Source of the DNA: Rheinheimera oceanensis
GTDB lineage: Bacteria > Pseudomonadota > Gammaproteobacteria > Enterobacterales > Alteromonadaceae
Length of the DNA: 64,000 nt
Direction of reading: 5' to 3'
Assembly (NCBI RefSeq): GCF_018831085.1
Contig: NZ_JAGPNM010000004.1
Coordinates: forward strand, 186,001-250,000
Positions within the stretch are counted from its first letter, which is position 1. Each line of letters opens with the position of its first letter. The notes under the pieces were generated by a model. That model searched no databases. It saw only the letters and a program-made list of their open reading frames with translations, and was not told the DNA's origin. This document shows, one piece after another, positions 56,297 to 64,000 of this stretch. A program made the position numbers and the translations under genes.

Positions 56297-56321
56297 GCGC
56301 AAAAACTAACGAGCATCAGAT

Positions 56322-57032
56322 ATGACTGCAGATATGAATGTTGATCCGGGCGAAATCGCCAAATTTAACGATATTGCCTCACGCTGGTGGGATCCATCGG
56401 GTGAATTTAAGCCCTTGCATTTACTCAACCCGGTACGATTAAGCTATATCAGCGACGAGATACAAGGCTTGTTTGGCAAAACCGTTATTGATATAGGTTG
56501 TGGCGGCGGTATTCTGGCTGAAAGCATGGCACGCTGCGGTGCAGTGGTAACCGGGCTGGATATGGCTAATGATTCGCTTAACGTAGCGCGGTTGCATGCG
56601 CTGGAAGCGGGAGTCGAAGTAAACTACCGGCAAGATACTGCCGAACAGTATGCTAAAAGCCATACAGCACAGTTTGATGTGGTGACCTGTATGGAGATGC
56701 TGGAACATGTGCCACAGCCAATGTCGGTTATTCAGGCCTGTGCTGATCTGGCTAAACCCGGTGCAACACTGTTTTTCTCTACGCTGAACAAAACCTGGAA
56801 AGCCTATCTGCTGGCCATTATTGGCGCAGAACACTTGTTAAAACTGGTGCCCAAAGGTACGCATGAGTTTAGTAAATTTATCCGCCCTTCCGAGCTGATG
56901 CGTTTTATCGAACAAGCCGGGCTTGAAGTAACAGATGCCACCGGGCTACACTTTAACCCGATTAATGAAAGCTTTAAAACCGGCCCGGGTGTAGATGTAA
57001 ACTATATCGTCGTTGCCCGTAAGCCAGCCTGA
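56322..57032 (+). CDS. ubiG: Ubiquinone biosynthesis O-methyltransferase UbiG
   Basis: A 236-residue SAM methyltransferase that performs both O-methylations in ubiquinone synthesis. [22 protein letters not shown] at the N-terminus, the SAM motif [13 protein letters not shown] near residue 60, and CMEMLEHVP near 125 identify it. It keeps the E. coli position between gyrA (divergent) and nrdA. Confidence 0.96.
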   Translation: MTADMNVDPGEIAKFNDIASRWWDPSGEFKPLHLLNPVRLSYISDEIQGLFGKTVIDIGCGGGILAESMARCGAVVTGLDMANDSLNVARLHALEAGVEVNYRQDTAEQYAKSHTAQFDVVTCMEMLEHVPQPMSVIQACADLAKPGATLFFSTLNKTWKAYLLAIIGAEHLLKLVPKGTHEFSKFIRPSELMRFIEQAGLEVTDATGLHFNPINESFKTGPGVDVNYIVVARKPA

Positions 57033-57235
57033 AGCCTCAGGCTGGTTATTTTTCCGGCGTCTAAATAGCTGCTGGCTATAAAAAAAATATTGATAGAATA
57101 AATAAATTTATTCAGAGAAAAAGCTTGCGTTGTTCCGGTATATCTTTGCACACTGGTAAGGCGGTTAGCGGCTACTAACCCCAAGCTTAACGGCGCTATT
57201 TTTCCTCAGTGTCAAGCCTTGCAAAAAGTCAAAAT

Positions 57236-57251
57236 ACACACTATCTTGTGA
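57236..57251. promoter_or_regulatory. NrdR box 1 of nrdA
   Basis: ACACACTATCTTGTGA matches the NrdR palindrome ACACAATATATTGTGT at 13 of 16 positions. Confidence 0.7.
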
Positions 57252-57266
57252 TCACTTTCAAAAAAG

Positions 57267-57282
57267 CACCTATATGTTGTGT
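57267..57282. promoter_or_regulatory. NrdR box 2 of nrdA
   Basis: CACCTATATGTTGTGT matches the NrdR palindrome at 11 of 16 positions, strongly in its right half. It starts 31 bp after box 1, three helical turns, the usual spacing of NrdR pairs, and ends next to the nrdA -35 region. Confidence 0.6.
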
Positions 57283-57302
57283 AATTAAGCAACAATGGCT
57301 GC

Positions 57303-57311
57303 TGGTAAAAT
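57303..57311 (+). promoter_or_regulatory. Extended -10 promoter of nrdA
   Basis: TGGTAAAAT fits the extended -10 pattern TGnTATAAT; no good -35 box is visible at the usual distance. It lies 20 bases after NrdR box 2. Confidence 0.45.
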
Positions 57312-57372
57312 AGCCGTGCGCTACATGGCTGACTATAACCATTAATTACAACTGAAATGGAAAGCTGCAGCA

Positions 57373-59658
57373 ATGACTCAATCTCTTTTCGTCACTAAAC
57401 GTGATGGCCGCCGTGAAGCGTTAGATCTGGATAAAATTCACCGCGTTATTACCTGGGCCGCCGAAGGCTTGTCGAATGTATCGGTGTCTCAGGTTGAGCT
57501 AAAGTCTCATATTCAGTTTTACGATGGTATTAAATCTGAAGACATCCACGAAACTATTATTAAGGCGGCAGCAGATCTGATCTCAAAAGACAGCCCCGAC
57601 TACCAGTATCTGGCTGCCCGCCTGGCAGTGTTTCATTTGCGTAAAAAGGCCTACGGCCAGTTTGAGCCACCACACCTGTATGATCAGGTTGTCAAAATGG
57701 TAGAAGCCAAGCGCTATGATCAGCATATTCTGGCTGATTACAGCCGTGATGAGCTGGAGCAAATGAACAGCTTTATCGACCACAGCCGTGATTTAAACTT
57801 CAGCTACGCTGCGGTGAAGCAGTTAGAAGGTAAGTATCTGGTGCAAAACCGGGTAAGCGGTGAAATATACGAAAGCGCGCAGTTTCTTTATATGCTGGTT
57901 GCTGCCTGCCTGTTTGCAACTTACCCTAAATCGACCCGTTTAAGCTATGTGCGCCGTTTCTACGATGCTTGCTCTTTGTTTAAATTATCACTGCCAACCC
58001 CGATTATGTCCGGTGTACGTACCCCTACCCGTCAGTTCAGCTCTTGTGTACTGATCGAGTGCGGTGACAGCCTGGATTCCATCAATGCAACTTCCAGTGC
58101 CATTGTAAAATACGTTAGCCAGCGCGCCGGTATCGGTATTAATGCTGGTCGTATTCGTGCATTGGGTAGCCCAATCCGTAACGGCGAAGCGTTTCATACC
58201 GGTTGTATTCCGTTTTATAAGCATTTTCAAACTGCCGTTAAAAGCTGCTCGCAAGGTGGCGTCCGTGGAGGGGCGGCTACGTTATTCTACCCGCTGTGGC
58301 ACTTAGAAGTGGAGTCCTTGCTGGTGTTGAAAAACAACCGCGGTGTAGAAGAAAACCGCGTACGGCACCTGGATTATGGCGTGCAGTTTAACCGCCTGAT
58401 GTACACCCGGCTGATTAAAGATGATTACATCACGTTGTTCAGCCCGTCTGATGTACCCGGCTTGTACGACGCCTTTTTTGAGGATCAGGAAAAGTTTGAA
58501 GAATTGTACGTTAAGTACGAAGCCGATGCGTCTATCCGGAAAAAACGCTTAAAGGCACTGGAATTGTTTACGCTGTTTATGCAGGAGCGCGCCAGTACCG
58601 GCCGTATTTATCTGCAAAACGTTGACCATTGTAATACCCATAGCCCGTTTAATCCGAAACTGGCACCGGTGCGCCAGAGCAATTTGTGTCTGGAAATTGC
58701 CCTGCCAACCAAACCATTGAACGATGTCAACGATCCGGAAGGCGAAATTGCACTGTGTACGCTGTCAGCGTTTAACTTAGGTGCCATTGAAAACCTGAAC
58801 GAACTTGAAGAACTGGCAGAATTGGCGGTGCGCTCACTGGACAGTCTGCTGGATTATCAGGACTACCCTATTCCGGCTGCATTTCATGCTTCTATCAGCC
58901 GCCGCACCTTAGGTGTGGGTGTCATTAATTACGCTTATTATCTGGCGAAAAACGGCGTTAAATACTCCGATGGTTCAGCCAATGGTTTAACGCACCGCAC
59001 TTTTGAAGCTATTCAGTATTATCTGCTCAAAGCGTCGAACAAATTGGCGCAGGAATTTGGTGCCTGCCCTAAATTTAATGAAACCACTTATGCTCAGGGC
59101 ATACTGCCAATTGACAGCTATAAGAAAGATCTTGATAAAGTCTGCAACGAGCCATTGTTGCTGGATTGGGAGCAGCTGCGTAAAGATATTCTGAATCATG
59201 GCTTGCGTAATTCTACGCTGTCGGCATTGATGCCGTCAGAAACCTCATCGCAAATATCCAATGCTACTAACGGCATTGAACCACCGCGCGGCCATATTAG
59301 TGTTAAAGCCAGTAAAGACGGTATTTTAAAACAGGTAGTGCCGGAATACGAACGTCTGAAAAACCAGTACGAGCTGTTGTGGGATATTCCGAACAACACC
59401 GGTTATATCTCGCTGGTGGCGATTATGCAGAAGTTTATTGACCAGACCATCTCTGCCAACACCAACTATGACCCGAGTAAGTTTGACGGCGGCAAAGTAC
59501 CAATGAAGCTGTTGCTGCAAGACTTACTGTCAGCGTATAAGCTGGGTGTAAAAACCATGTACTACCACAACACCCGTGACGGTGCATCTGATATGCAGGA
59601 AGATATTAAACCTCAGGTAGAAGATGATGGCTGCGCAGGCGGTGCCTGCAAAATTTAA
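57373..59658 (+). CDS. nrdA: Class Ia ribonucleotide reductase alpha subunit
   Basis: A 761-residue protein, the same length as E. coli NrdA. An ATP-cone (residues 5-95, VTKRDGRREALDLDKIHRVI) gives allosteric control by ATP and dATP. Active-site cysteines lie in QFSSCVLIECGDS near residue 225 and in SNLCLEIALPT near 439; the redox-shuttle pair is in the tail DGCAGGACKI. It reduces ribonucleoside diphosphates using the NrdB radical. It is the first gene of nrdA-nrdB-yfaE. Confidence 0.98.
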   Translation: MTQSLFVTKRDGRREALDLDKIHRVITWAAEGLSNVSVSQVELKSHIQFYDGIKSEDIHETIIKAAADLISKDSPDYQYLAARLAVFHLRKKAYGQFEPPHLYDQVVKMVEAKRYDQHILADYSRDELEQMNSFIDHSRDLNFSYAAVKQLEGKYLVQNRVSGEIYESAQFLYMLVAACLFATYPKSTRLSYVRRFYDACSLFKLSLPTPIMSGVRTPTRQFSSCVLIECGDSLDSINATSSAIVKYVSQRAGIGINAGRIRALGSPIRNGEAFHTGCIPFYKHFQTAVKSCSQGGVRGGAATLFYPLWHLEVESLLVLKNNRGVEENRVRHLDYGVQFNRLMYTRLIKDDYITLFSPSDVPGLYDAFFEDQEKFEELYVKYEADASIRKKRLKALELFTLFMQERASTGRIYLQNVDHCNTHSPFNPKLAPVRQSNLCLEIALPTKPLNDVNDPEGEIALCTLSAFNLGAIENLNELEELAELAVRSLDSLLDYQDYPIPAAFHASISRRTLGVGVINYAYYLAKNGVKYSDGSANGLTHRTFEAIQYYLLKASNKLAQEFGACPKFNETTYAQGILPIDSYKKDLDKVCNEPLLLDWEQLRKDILNHGLRNSTLSALMPSETSSQISNATNGIEPPRGHISVKASKDGILKQVVPEYERLKNQYELLWDIPNNTGYISLVAIMQKFIDQTISANTNYDPSKFDGGKVPMKLLLQDLLSAYKLGVKTMYYHNTRDGASDMQEDIKPQVEDDGCAGGACKI

Positions 59659-59669
59659 TTCCGGACTAA

Positions 59670-59691
59670 ACGGGCTACTTCGGTAGCCCGT
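59670..59691 (+). other. Stable hairpin between nrdA and nrdB
   Basis: ACGGGCTAC and GTAGCCCGT form a perfect 9-bp stem closed by a C(TTCG)G tetraloop, 12 bases after the nrdA stop. No T-run follows, so it is not a normal terminator. It may protect the nrdA 3' end or adjust nrdB expression. Confidence 0.6.
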
Positions 59692-59728
59692 ACTTTGTAA
59701 TGACACCCTATTAGGACGATAAGCGGCA

Positions 59729-60859
59729 ATGGCGTACACAACCTTTAACCGACAAATTAACGATCAAATGAAAGAGCCAATGTTCTTCGGTAACCCGGTG
59801 AATGTTTCGCGCTACGATCAGCAAAAATACGGTATTTTCGAAAAATTGATCGAAAAACAGCTGAGCTTTTTCTGGCGGCCGGAAGAAGTTGATGTCAGTA
59901 AAGATCGGATTGACTACCAAAACCTGCCGGAACATGAAAAGCATATCTTTATCAGTAATCTGAAGTACCAAACCTTACTGGATTCGGTGCAGGGTCGCTC
60001 GCCCAACGTTGCTTTTTTGCCTATTGTCTCTTTACCTGAGCTGGAAACCTGGATTGAAACCTGGGCTTTTAGTGAAACCATCCACAGCCGCAGTTATACC
60101 CATATTGTGCGTAACATCAGTGCCGAGCCGCACAAAGTGTTTGACGACATTATGCTGAACGAGAAGATTCTTGAACGCGCGGAAGATGTTACCCGCTATT
60201 ATGACGACCTGATAAACGGCATTAACCTGTATCAGCGCTGCGGTGAAGGTACACACAGTATTAATGGCGAAACACACAGTATCAGCCTGTACGAGTTAAA
60301 ACGCCGCTTATATTTGTGCGTGATGTCAGTAAACGTGCTGGAAGCTATTCGCTTTTACGTTAGCTTCGCCTGCAGTTTCGCTTTTGCTGAGCGCGAGCTG
60401 ATGGAAGGCAATGCGAAAATTATTCGTCTGATTGCCCGTGACGAAGCTCTGCATTTAACCGGCACCCAGCACATGCTGAATATAATGGCCGCCGGAGATG
60501 ACGATGCCGACATGGCTAAAATAGCCAAAGAATGTGAAGAAGAAGCTTATACCATTTTCCGTAAAGCTGCAGAGCAGGAAAAAGACTGGGCTCAGTACTT
60601 ATTTAAAGATGGCTCGATGATTGGCCTGAATAAAGATATTTTGTGCCAGTATGTCGAATACATTACTAACAGCCGGATGCAGGCTATTGGTATGAAAGCT
60701 ATTTTTCCTACCACGCAAAACCCTATTCCGTGGATCAATACCTGGCTGGTATCAGACAATGTGCAGGTGGCACCGCAGGAAGCCGAAATCAGCTCTTATC
60801 TGGTTGGCCAGATTGATAACGAAGTTGATGGTGGCGACTTCGGCGATTTCGATCTCTAA
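59729..60859 (+). CDS. nrdB: Class Ia ribonucleotide reductase beta subunit
   Basis: A 376-residue diiron protein (E. coli 376) that houses the tyrosyl radical. The metal and radical residues are visible in [19 protein letters not shown] (Glu and His ligands, and the tyrosine corresponding to Tyr122) and in the helix [15 protein letters not shown]. The C-terminal tail ends in GDFGDFDL, which binds NrdA. yfaE follows after 8 bases. Confidence 0.98.
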   Translation: MAYTTFNRQINDQMKEPMFFGNPVNVSRYDQQKYGIFEKLIEKQLSFFWRPEEVDVSKDRIDYQNLPEHEKHIFISNLKYQTLLDSVQGRSPNVAFLPIVSLPELETWIETWAFSETIHSRSYTHIVRNISAEPHKVFDDIMLNEKILERAEDVTRYYDDLINGINLYQRCGEGTHSINGETHSISLYELKRRLYLCVMSVNVLEAIRFYVSFACSFAFAERELMEGNAKIIRLIARDEALHLTGTQHMLNIMAAGDDDADMAKIAKECEEEAYTIFRKAAEQEKDWAQYLFKDGSMIGLNKDILCQYVEYITNSRMQAIGMKAIFPTTQNPIPWINTWLVSDNVQVAPQEAEISSYLVGQIDNEVDGGDFGDFDL

Positions 60860-60867
60860 GCCTGTTT

Positions 60868-61122
60868 ATGCCCGACATTAAGCTTAGCAATGGCGTTGTT
60901 ATCAATTTTGATAACAGCGCACGAACTTTGCTTGATGCACTGGAGCGTGAGCAATTAGAAGTAAATTTTCATTGCCGTGAAGGCTATTGTGGTGCCTGCC
61001 GCTGTAAATTACTCAGCGGCGAGGTAAATTATATAAATGAACCGCTGGCTTTTGTTCGTAAAGGTGAGTTTCTGCCTTGCTGTAGCGTTCCGGTTACAGA
61101 TATAGAAATTGAAATCCCCTGA
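60868..61122 (+). CDS. yfaE: 2Fe-2S ferredoxin YfaE
   Basis: An 84-residue plant-type ferredoxin. Cluster cysteines are in CREGYCGACRCKLL (C-x4-C-x2-C) and in FLPCCSV. YfaE maintains the diferric-tyrosyl cofactor of NrdB in E. coli, and its place directly after nrdB supports the same role. Confidence 0.95.
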   Translation: MPDIKLSNGVVINFDNSARTLLDALEREQLEVNFHCREGYCGACRCKLLSGEVNYINEPLAFVRKGEFLPCCSVPVTDIEIEIP

Positions 61123-61192
61123 ACTGATGGTAATTTCCGGCGTATTCCCGCAGACTATTGATAATATTCGTTGATCTTTAAGGAGATCGATA

Positions 61193-62284
61193 ATGAAAGC
61201 CTTATTGTTTTTGCTCGCAGGTGCCCTGCCATCCAGCAATATAGCCCAGTACGAAGAATTGCTGGCCAAATCTCAGTTTAGCGAACTTGAACATCAGATT
61301 TTACAACAAAGCGATTATAAGCAACATGGCGATGTCTTAGTGATATATGCCAGAGCACTGATTGCCCAGCAACGGCTGGAAGATGCCAACACCTTGCTTA
61401 ACTTTGCCGTAGAGCAATTTCCGGGTAACAGCGAGCTGAATTATCTGGCCGGCCTGAGTAAAATTCGTTTAGCAAGTAATGGTAACGTATTTTCGGCTAA
61501 AGAACGGGCTGCGCGTGGTGTGGAATTATTGCAAAAAGCTGTGATTATAAAACCGGATCACTATGCTGCCCGCCAGGCACTGATTGATTTTTACAGCGTT
61601 GCACCTGCCAATGCCGGCGGCGATAAAGAGCTGGCATTGGCAATGACAGAACAATTGGCAAAAGAAAATCCGGCCCAGGCATTATTGGCACAAAGCCGTA
61701 TTTTGCTAAATGAAAAGAAGCCAGCCGAAGCTCTTGCTTTGCTGGAACAGATGATGCCAGATCCGCCTAACGCCCGCCTGCTGGCGCGCAAAGCGCAAAT
61801 TCTCAATGAATTGGCAGATTATGACGCCGCTTTTGACAATTACAAACTGGCGGCAGAATACGCTACCGATCTAACCGACAAATACAACGCGCTATACCAT
61901 ATCGGCCGCCTGGCAGTTGTGGCCGATCAGGATGCTATGCTGGGTATTACAGCGTTGCAGCAATATCTGGAGTTTTACAGTGACAGCGAAAACAAAACCC
62001 TGCCCTGGGCTACGCTACGTCTGGCACAACTGATGTATCGTACCGGTGATAATTTTGAAGCTACCTTGCTGGTAGGCAGCCTGACACACGCCAGGGTTGC
62101 CGATGAAGAATTCAACCTTATTCTGTTAAGTTTACTCAGCGCATTAAAAGCTAAAGACGCACCAGCCATTATTGAGCAACCAGCAACTGACCAACCAGAA
62201 GCGGCAACAGAGCGGGTGCAAGAAAAACAGGAAGAAAAGCAGGACAACGGACAAGATCAGGCCGGAACCAAACAGGAGATCTGA
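61193..62284 (+). CDS. Tetratricopeptide repeat protein
   Basis: A 363-residue helical protein. The N-terminus (MKALLFLLAGALPSSNIA) could be a short signal sequence or membrane anchor. Repeats of TPR type run to about residue 310 (for example DVLVIYARALIAQQRLEDAN, GVELLQKAVIIKPDHYAARQ, AQILNELADYDAAFDNYKLA). The last 45 residues are a low-complexity tail rich in Gln and Glu. AAGGAGA precedes ATG 61193. No specific function can be assigned; it is not part of the conserved nrd operon of E. coli. Confidence 0.8.
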   Translation: MKALLFLLAGALPSSNIAQYEELLAKSQFSELEHQILQQSDYKQHGDVLVIYARALIAQQRLEDANTLLNFAVEQFPGNSELNYLAGLSKIRLASNGNVFSAKERAARGVELLQKAVIIKPDHYAARQALIDFYSVAPANAGGDKELALAMTEQLAKENPAQALLAQSRILLNEKKPAEALALLEQMMPDPPNARLLARKAQILNELADYDAAFDNYKLAAEYATDLTDKYNALYHIGRLAVVADQDAMLGITALQQYLEFYSDSENKTLPWATLRLAQLMYRTGDNFEATLLVGSLTHARVADEEFNLILLSLLSALKAKDAPAIIEQPATDQPEAATERVQEKQEEKQDNGQDQAGTKQEI

Positions 62285-62298
62285 TGATCTCCTGTTTT
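62270..62298. terminator. Terminator whose loop contains the stop codon of the TPR gene
   Basis: AAACAGGAGATC and GATCTCCTGTTT form a perfect 12-bp stem with loop TGAT, where TGA is the stop codon, followed by T. It lies between the convergent TPR and yceI genes and could act on both strands. Confidence 0.75.
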
Positions 62299-62304
62299 GC
62301 GGTA

Positions 62305-62874
62305 TTACTTACGGATACCTTCTACCGTTAAATCCAGCTGCACAGTGGCAGATGCGGGGCCTAAATCGGTATTAATAGCAAAATCTTTAAGGGTTAAGGT
62401 AGTAGTGCCGGCAAAACCGGCCCGGTAACCGCCCCACGGATCTTTACCCTCACCCAGTTTTTCAGCGGCAATAACCACTTCTTTAGTAACACCATTTAAG
62501 GTAAGGTTGCCATGCAGATCAAAAGTGTCGCCTGCCTTGGGTACAATTTTAGTGCTGACAAAAGTGGCTTTAGGGTGTTTGCTAACATTTAGAAAATCAC
62601 CACTGCGCAGGTGCTTATCGCGCTCGGCATGGTTAGAATCGACACTGTTAGTGTCGATAGTCAGCTGAATTTTAGAGGCTTCCAGCTTATCAGCATCATA
62701 GCTGAAATCACCGGAAAACGTATTAAAGCGACCATATAACCAGCTATATCCTAGGTGGCTTATTTTAAATTGCACAAAGGCATGCGCACCTTGTGTATCA
62801 ATAACATAGTCAGCCGCTTGCGCCGGTACTGCCATCATAGCGGCCATTGACGCAGCCAATAATAGTTTTTTCAT
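62305..62874 (-). CDS. yceI: YceI family periplasmic protein
   Basis: A 189-residue protein with a clear signal peptide ([20 protein letters not shown], cut near residue 20) and a lipocalin-like YceI domain: [55 protein letters not shown]. The family binds isoprenoid lipids, for example ubiquinone precursors. It lies 14 bases after the cytochrome b561 gene, matching the E. coli yceJ-yceI pair. Confidence 0.93.
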   Translation of the reverse strand: MKKLLLAASMAAMMAVPAQAADYVIDTQGAHAFVQFKISHLGYSWLYGRFNTFSGDFSYDADKLEASKIQLTIDTNSVDSNHAERDKHLRSGDFLNVSKHPKATFVSTKIVPKAGDTFDLHGNLTLNGVTKEVVIAAEKLGEGKDPWGGYRAGFAGTTTLTLKDFAINTDLGPASATVQLDLTVEGIRK

Positions 62875-62888
62875 TGTTATCTCCAGAG

Positions 62889-63437
62889 TTAAGGTTTACG
62901 CCCAAACATACGTTTTAACGTATTGTCTTTATCAATAAAATGATGTTTTAACGCCGCCAGACCATGCAAAACAGCCAGTATAATTACACTGTAGGCGACA
63001 TACTCATGTATCAGCCCGGCAATGTCAGCCTGTTTATTAAACAAAGCACCCAACGCCGGTACGTCAAACCAGTCAAATACAGTTATTGGCCTGCCATCTT
63101 CAGTAGAAATAAGATAGCCGCTCAACACCAGTATAAAAATAAGCAGATATAGTAAAATCTGCACTGCCGTAGCTGTTTTCCTTTCCCAGCGCTTATGTGT
63201 GGTAAGTGGCCCTGGCGGTGGGCTGATAACGCGCCAAAACAGGCGGAACAACATAACCATACCTAGCAAAATGCCAACACTCTTATGCCAATGCGGAGCA
63301 GTACGGTACCATTGACTGTAGTAGCTTAAATCGACCATCCACCAACCAACTGCAAACAGGCCAAATACCGTCAGCGCAACCAGCCAGTGCAAACTTACAC
63401 TAATTAATCCAAATTGAGTCTGTGAATTTTTAAACAT
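62889..63437 (-). CDS. Cytochrome b561 family protein (YceJ-like)
   Basis: A 182-residue inner-membrane di-haem cytochrome with four helices. Histidines expected to bind haem are in SVSLHWLVA, in HKSVGILLG and in the last helices ([21 protein letters not shown]). It probably passes electrons between the quinone pool and a periplasmic partner, perhaps YceI. The start at 63437 follows AGGAGT; an earlier frame adds an unsupported hydrophobic stretch. Confidence 0.9.
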   Translation of the reverse strand: MFKNSQTQFGLISVSLHWLVALTVFGLFAVGWWMVDLSYYSQWYRTAPHWHKSVGILLGMVMLFRLFWRVISPPPGPLTTHKRWERKTATAVQILLYLLIFILVLSGYLISTEDGRPITVFDWFDVPALGALFNKQADIAGLIHEYVAYSVIILAVLHGLAALKHHFIDKDNTLKRMFGRKP

Positions 63438-63553
63438 AAGTACTCCTGACAGAAAACAGATGATAATGCAATTTAGCAAAACTAAAACTACATTATTAGC
63501 GCCTATATGTTCTATTTTATAGAAAGAAAATAAGAAGGTAATATATTGCAGCT

Positions 63554-63579
63554 AAAAATAAGGCCGGCAAAGTGCCGGC
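63554..63579 (-). terminator. Terminator of trhO
   Basis: On the minus strand GCCGGCA pairs with TGCCGGC around a 3-base loop, followed by TTATTTTT, 21 bases after the trhO stop. Confidence 0.8.
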
Positions 63580-63600
63580 TTTATACAAAAAGATCATTAT

Positions 63601-64000
63601 TTATTCAAATTTACCATCACGAATATGCTTTTCTCCCCGCTGTCTGGCCAGCTCAACCTGACGCTGGCGCTCAGCAAAGGCCGCTTTTTGCTCGGCTGTC
63701 GTGTTGTCATAACAATGTGGGCAGCTCAAGCCTTTAACATATTTATCAGATGTCATTTCTTCTACAGACAGCGGCATACGGCAGGCATAACACTGATCAT
63801 AGCTTCCTTGTTCCAGGCCATGCTTTACCGCAACACGCTGGTCAAATACGAAGCACTCGCCTTGCCACAGGCTATTCTGCTCCGGCATTTCTTCTAAGTA
63901 TTTCAGAATACCGCCATCAAGGTGATACACCTCGTCAAAGCCCTGCTCTTTTAAAAAAGCAGTGGATTTTTCGCAGCGGATCCCACCGGTACAAAACATC
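63601..64000 (-). CDS. trhO: tRNA uridine(34) hydroxylase TrhO, C-terminal part
   Basis: The gene runs off the right edge; about 132 C-terminal residues are seen. The rhodanese active-site segment [16 protein letters not shown] with its catalytic cysteine is at the visible start. A zinc-like region C-x2-C (CYACRMPL) and C-x2-C (CPHCYD) and a charged tail follow. TrhO (YceA in E. coli) makes 5-hydroxyuridine at tRNA position 34 using oxygen. It lies next to yceI/yceJ-like genes, as in E. coli. Confidence 0.93.
   Translation of the reverse strand, partial: MFCTGGIRCEKSTAFLKEQGFDEVYHLDGGILKYLEEMPEQNSLWQGECFVFDQRVAVKHGLEQGSYDQCYACRMPLSVEEMTSDKYVKGLSCPHCYDNTTAEQKAAFAERQRQVELARQRGEKHIRDGKFE

Larger units (their letters stand above)
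57033..57372. other. ubiG-nrdA intergenic control region
   Basis: No gene is supported. The first half is AT-rich (runs of A near 57085 and an AATAAATAAATTTATT tract near 57098) with a small inverted repeat GGTTAG/CTAACC at 57163-57180. The second half carries two NrdR-type boxes and an extended -10 promoter for nrdA. Confidence 0.7.

Overview
The window is a chromosomal segment of a Gram-negative gammaproteobacterium, and almost all of it is core genome. Outer-membrane proteins, lipoprotein and LapAB genes, an E. coli-like NrdAB-YfaE, UbiG, FabA, RMF and a HexR-controlled Entner-Doudoroff cluster all point there. The base composition is close to 50% GC, and the gene set (DUF3466, HexR boxes, three tandem antiporter subunits, GlyGly-CTERM tail) suggests an Alteromonadales-like marine or aquatic lineage such as Rheinheimera or Alishewanella. 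That placement is inference from recognised proteins; no database search was run. No phage, transposase, CRISPR array or plasmid function is recognisable.

Layout. 1-3783: the 3' part of an operon for a multi-subunit cation/proton antiporter with three consecutive NuoL/M/N-type membrane subunits. 3784-4592: two intact initiator tRNA genes on the minus strand, with decayed copies, a repeated hairpin element and terminators. 4593-11660: rlmKL, a glutaredoxin-like gene, uup, a DUF3466 surface protein, rmf and convergent fabA, an arrangement close to E. coli but with DUF3466 where E. coli has pqiABC. 11776-18508: a small DNA-binding-like protein, a two-domain pterin synthase-fold protein, an M23 peptidase, an M61 aminopeptidase, hinT, a thioesterase and a LytS/LytTR two-component pair. 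18529-29068: central carbon metabolism, with pfkA, a DMT exporter, pyk, hexR and the zwf-pgl-edd-glk-eda operon. 29228-41429: ybiT, a Dps-like protein, an HDOD protein, maeA, a DUF885 lipoprotein, a short RNase J-like protein, a MipA/OmpV protein, yghU, a FemAB-like protein and a DUF938 methyltransferase. 41444-44151: a beta-barrel protein and the only accessory-looking, AT-richer stretch. 44157-56134: nhaP2 and the long minus-strand run pyrF-lapB-lapA-ihfB-rpsA-cmk-aroA-serC-gyrA. 56322-64000: ubiG, nrdA-nrdB-yfaE, a TPR protein, yceI, a cytochrome b561 and the C-terminal part of trhO.

Regulation can be read directly at several places. The pyk promoter region and the hexR-zwf intergenic region each carry a perfect HexR-type palindrome, so glucose catabolism through the Entner-Doudoroff route and pyruvate kinase are probably controlled together. 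The fabA promoter has a FabR-type site inside its spacer and a FadR-like site just upstream, as in E. coli. nrdA has two NrdR-type boxes exactly 31 bp apart. Initiator tRNA has a clear sigma70-type promoter.

I found no convincing new multi-gene system. The best candidates for a second look are a terminator-like hairpin in the rmf leader, a 25-codon ORF with a strong ribosome binding site overlapping the TTG start of an unknown membrane protein, an RNase J-like gene whose only well-placed start is ATT, a 20-bp perfect palindrome before a small basic protein, the mosaic initiator-tRNA locus, and a tandem pterin synthase-fold protein with one zinc site.
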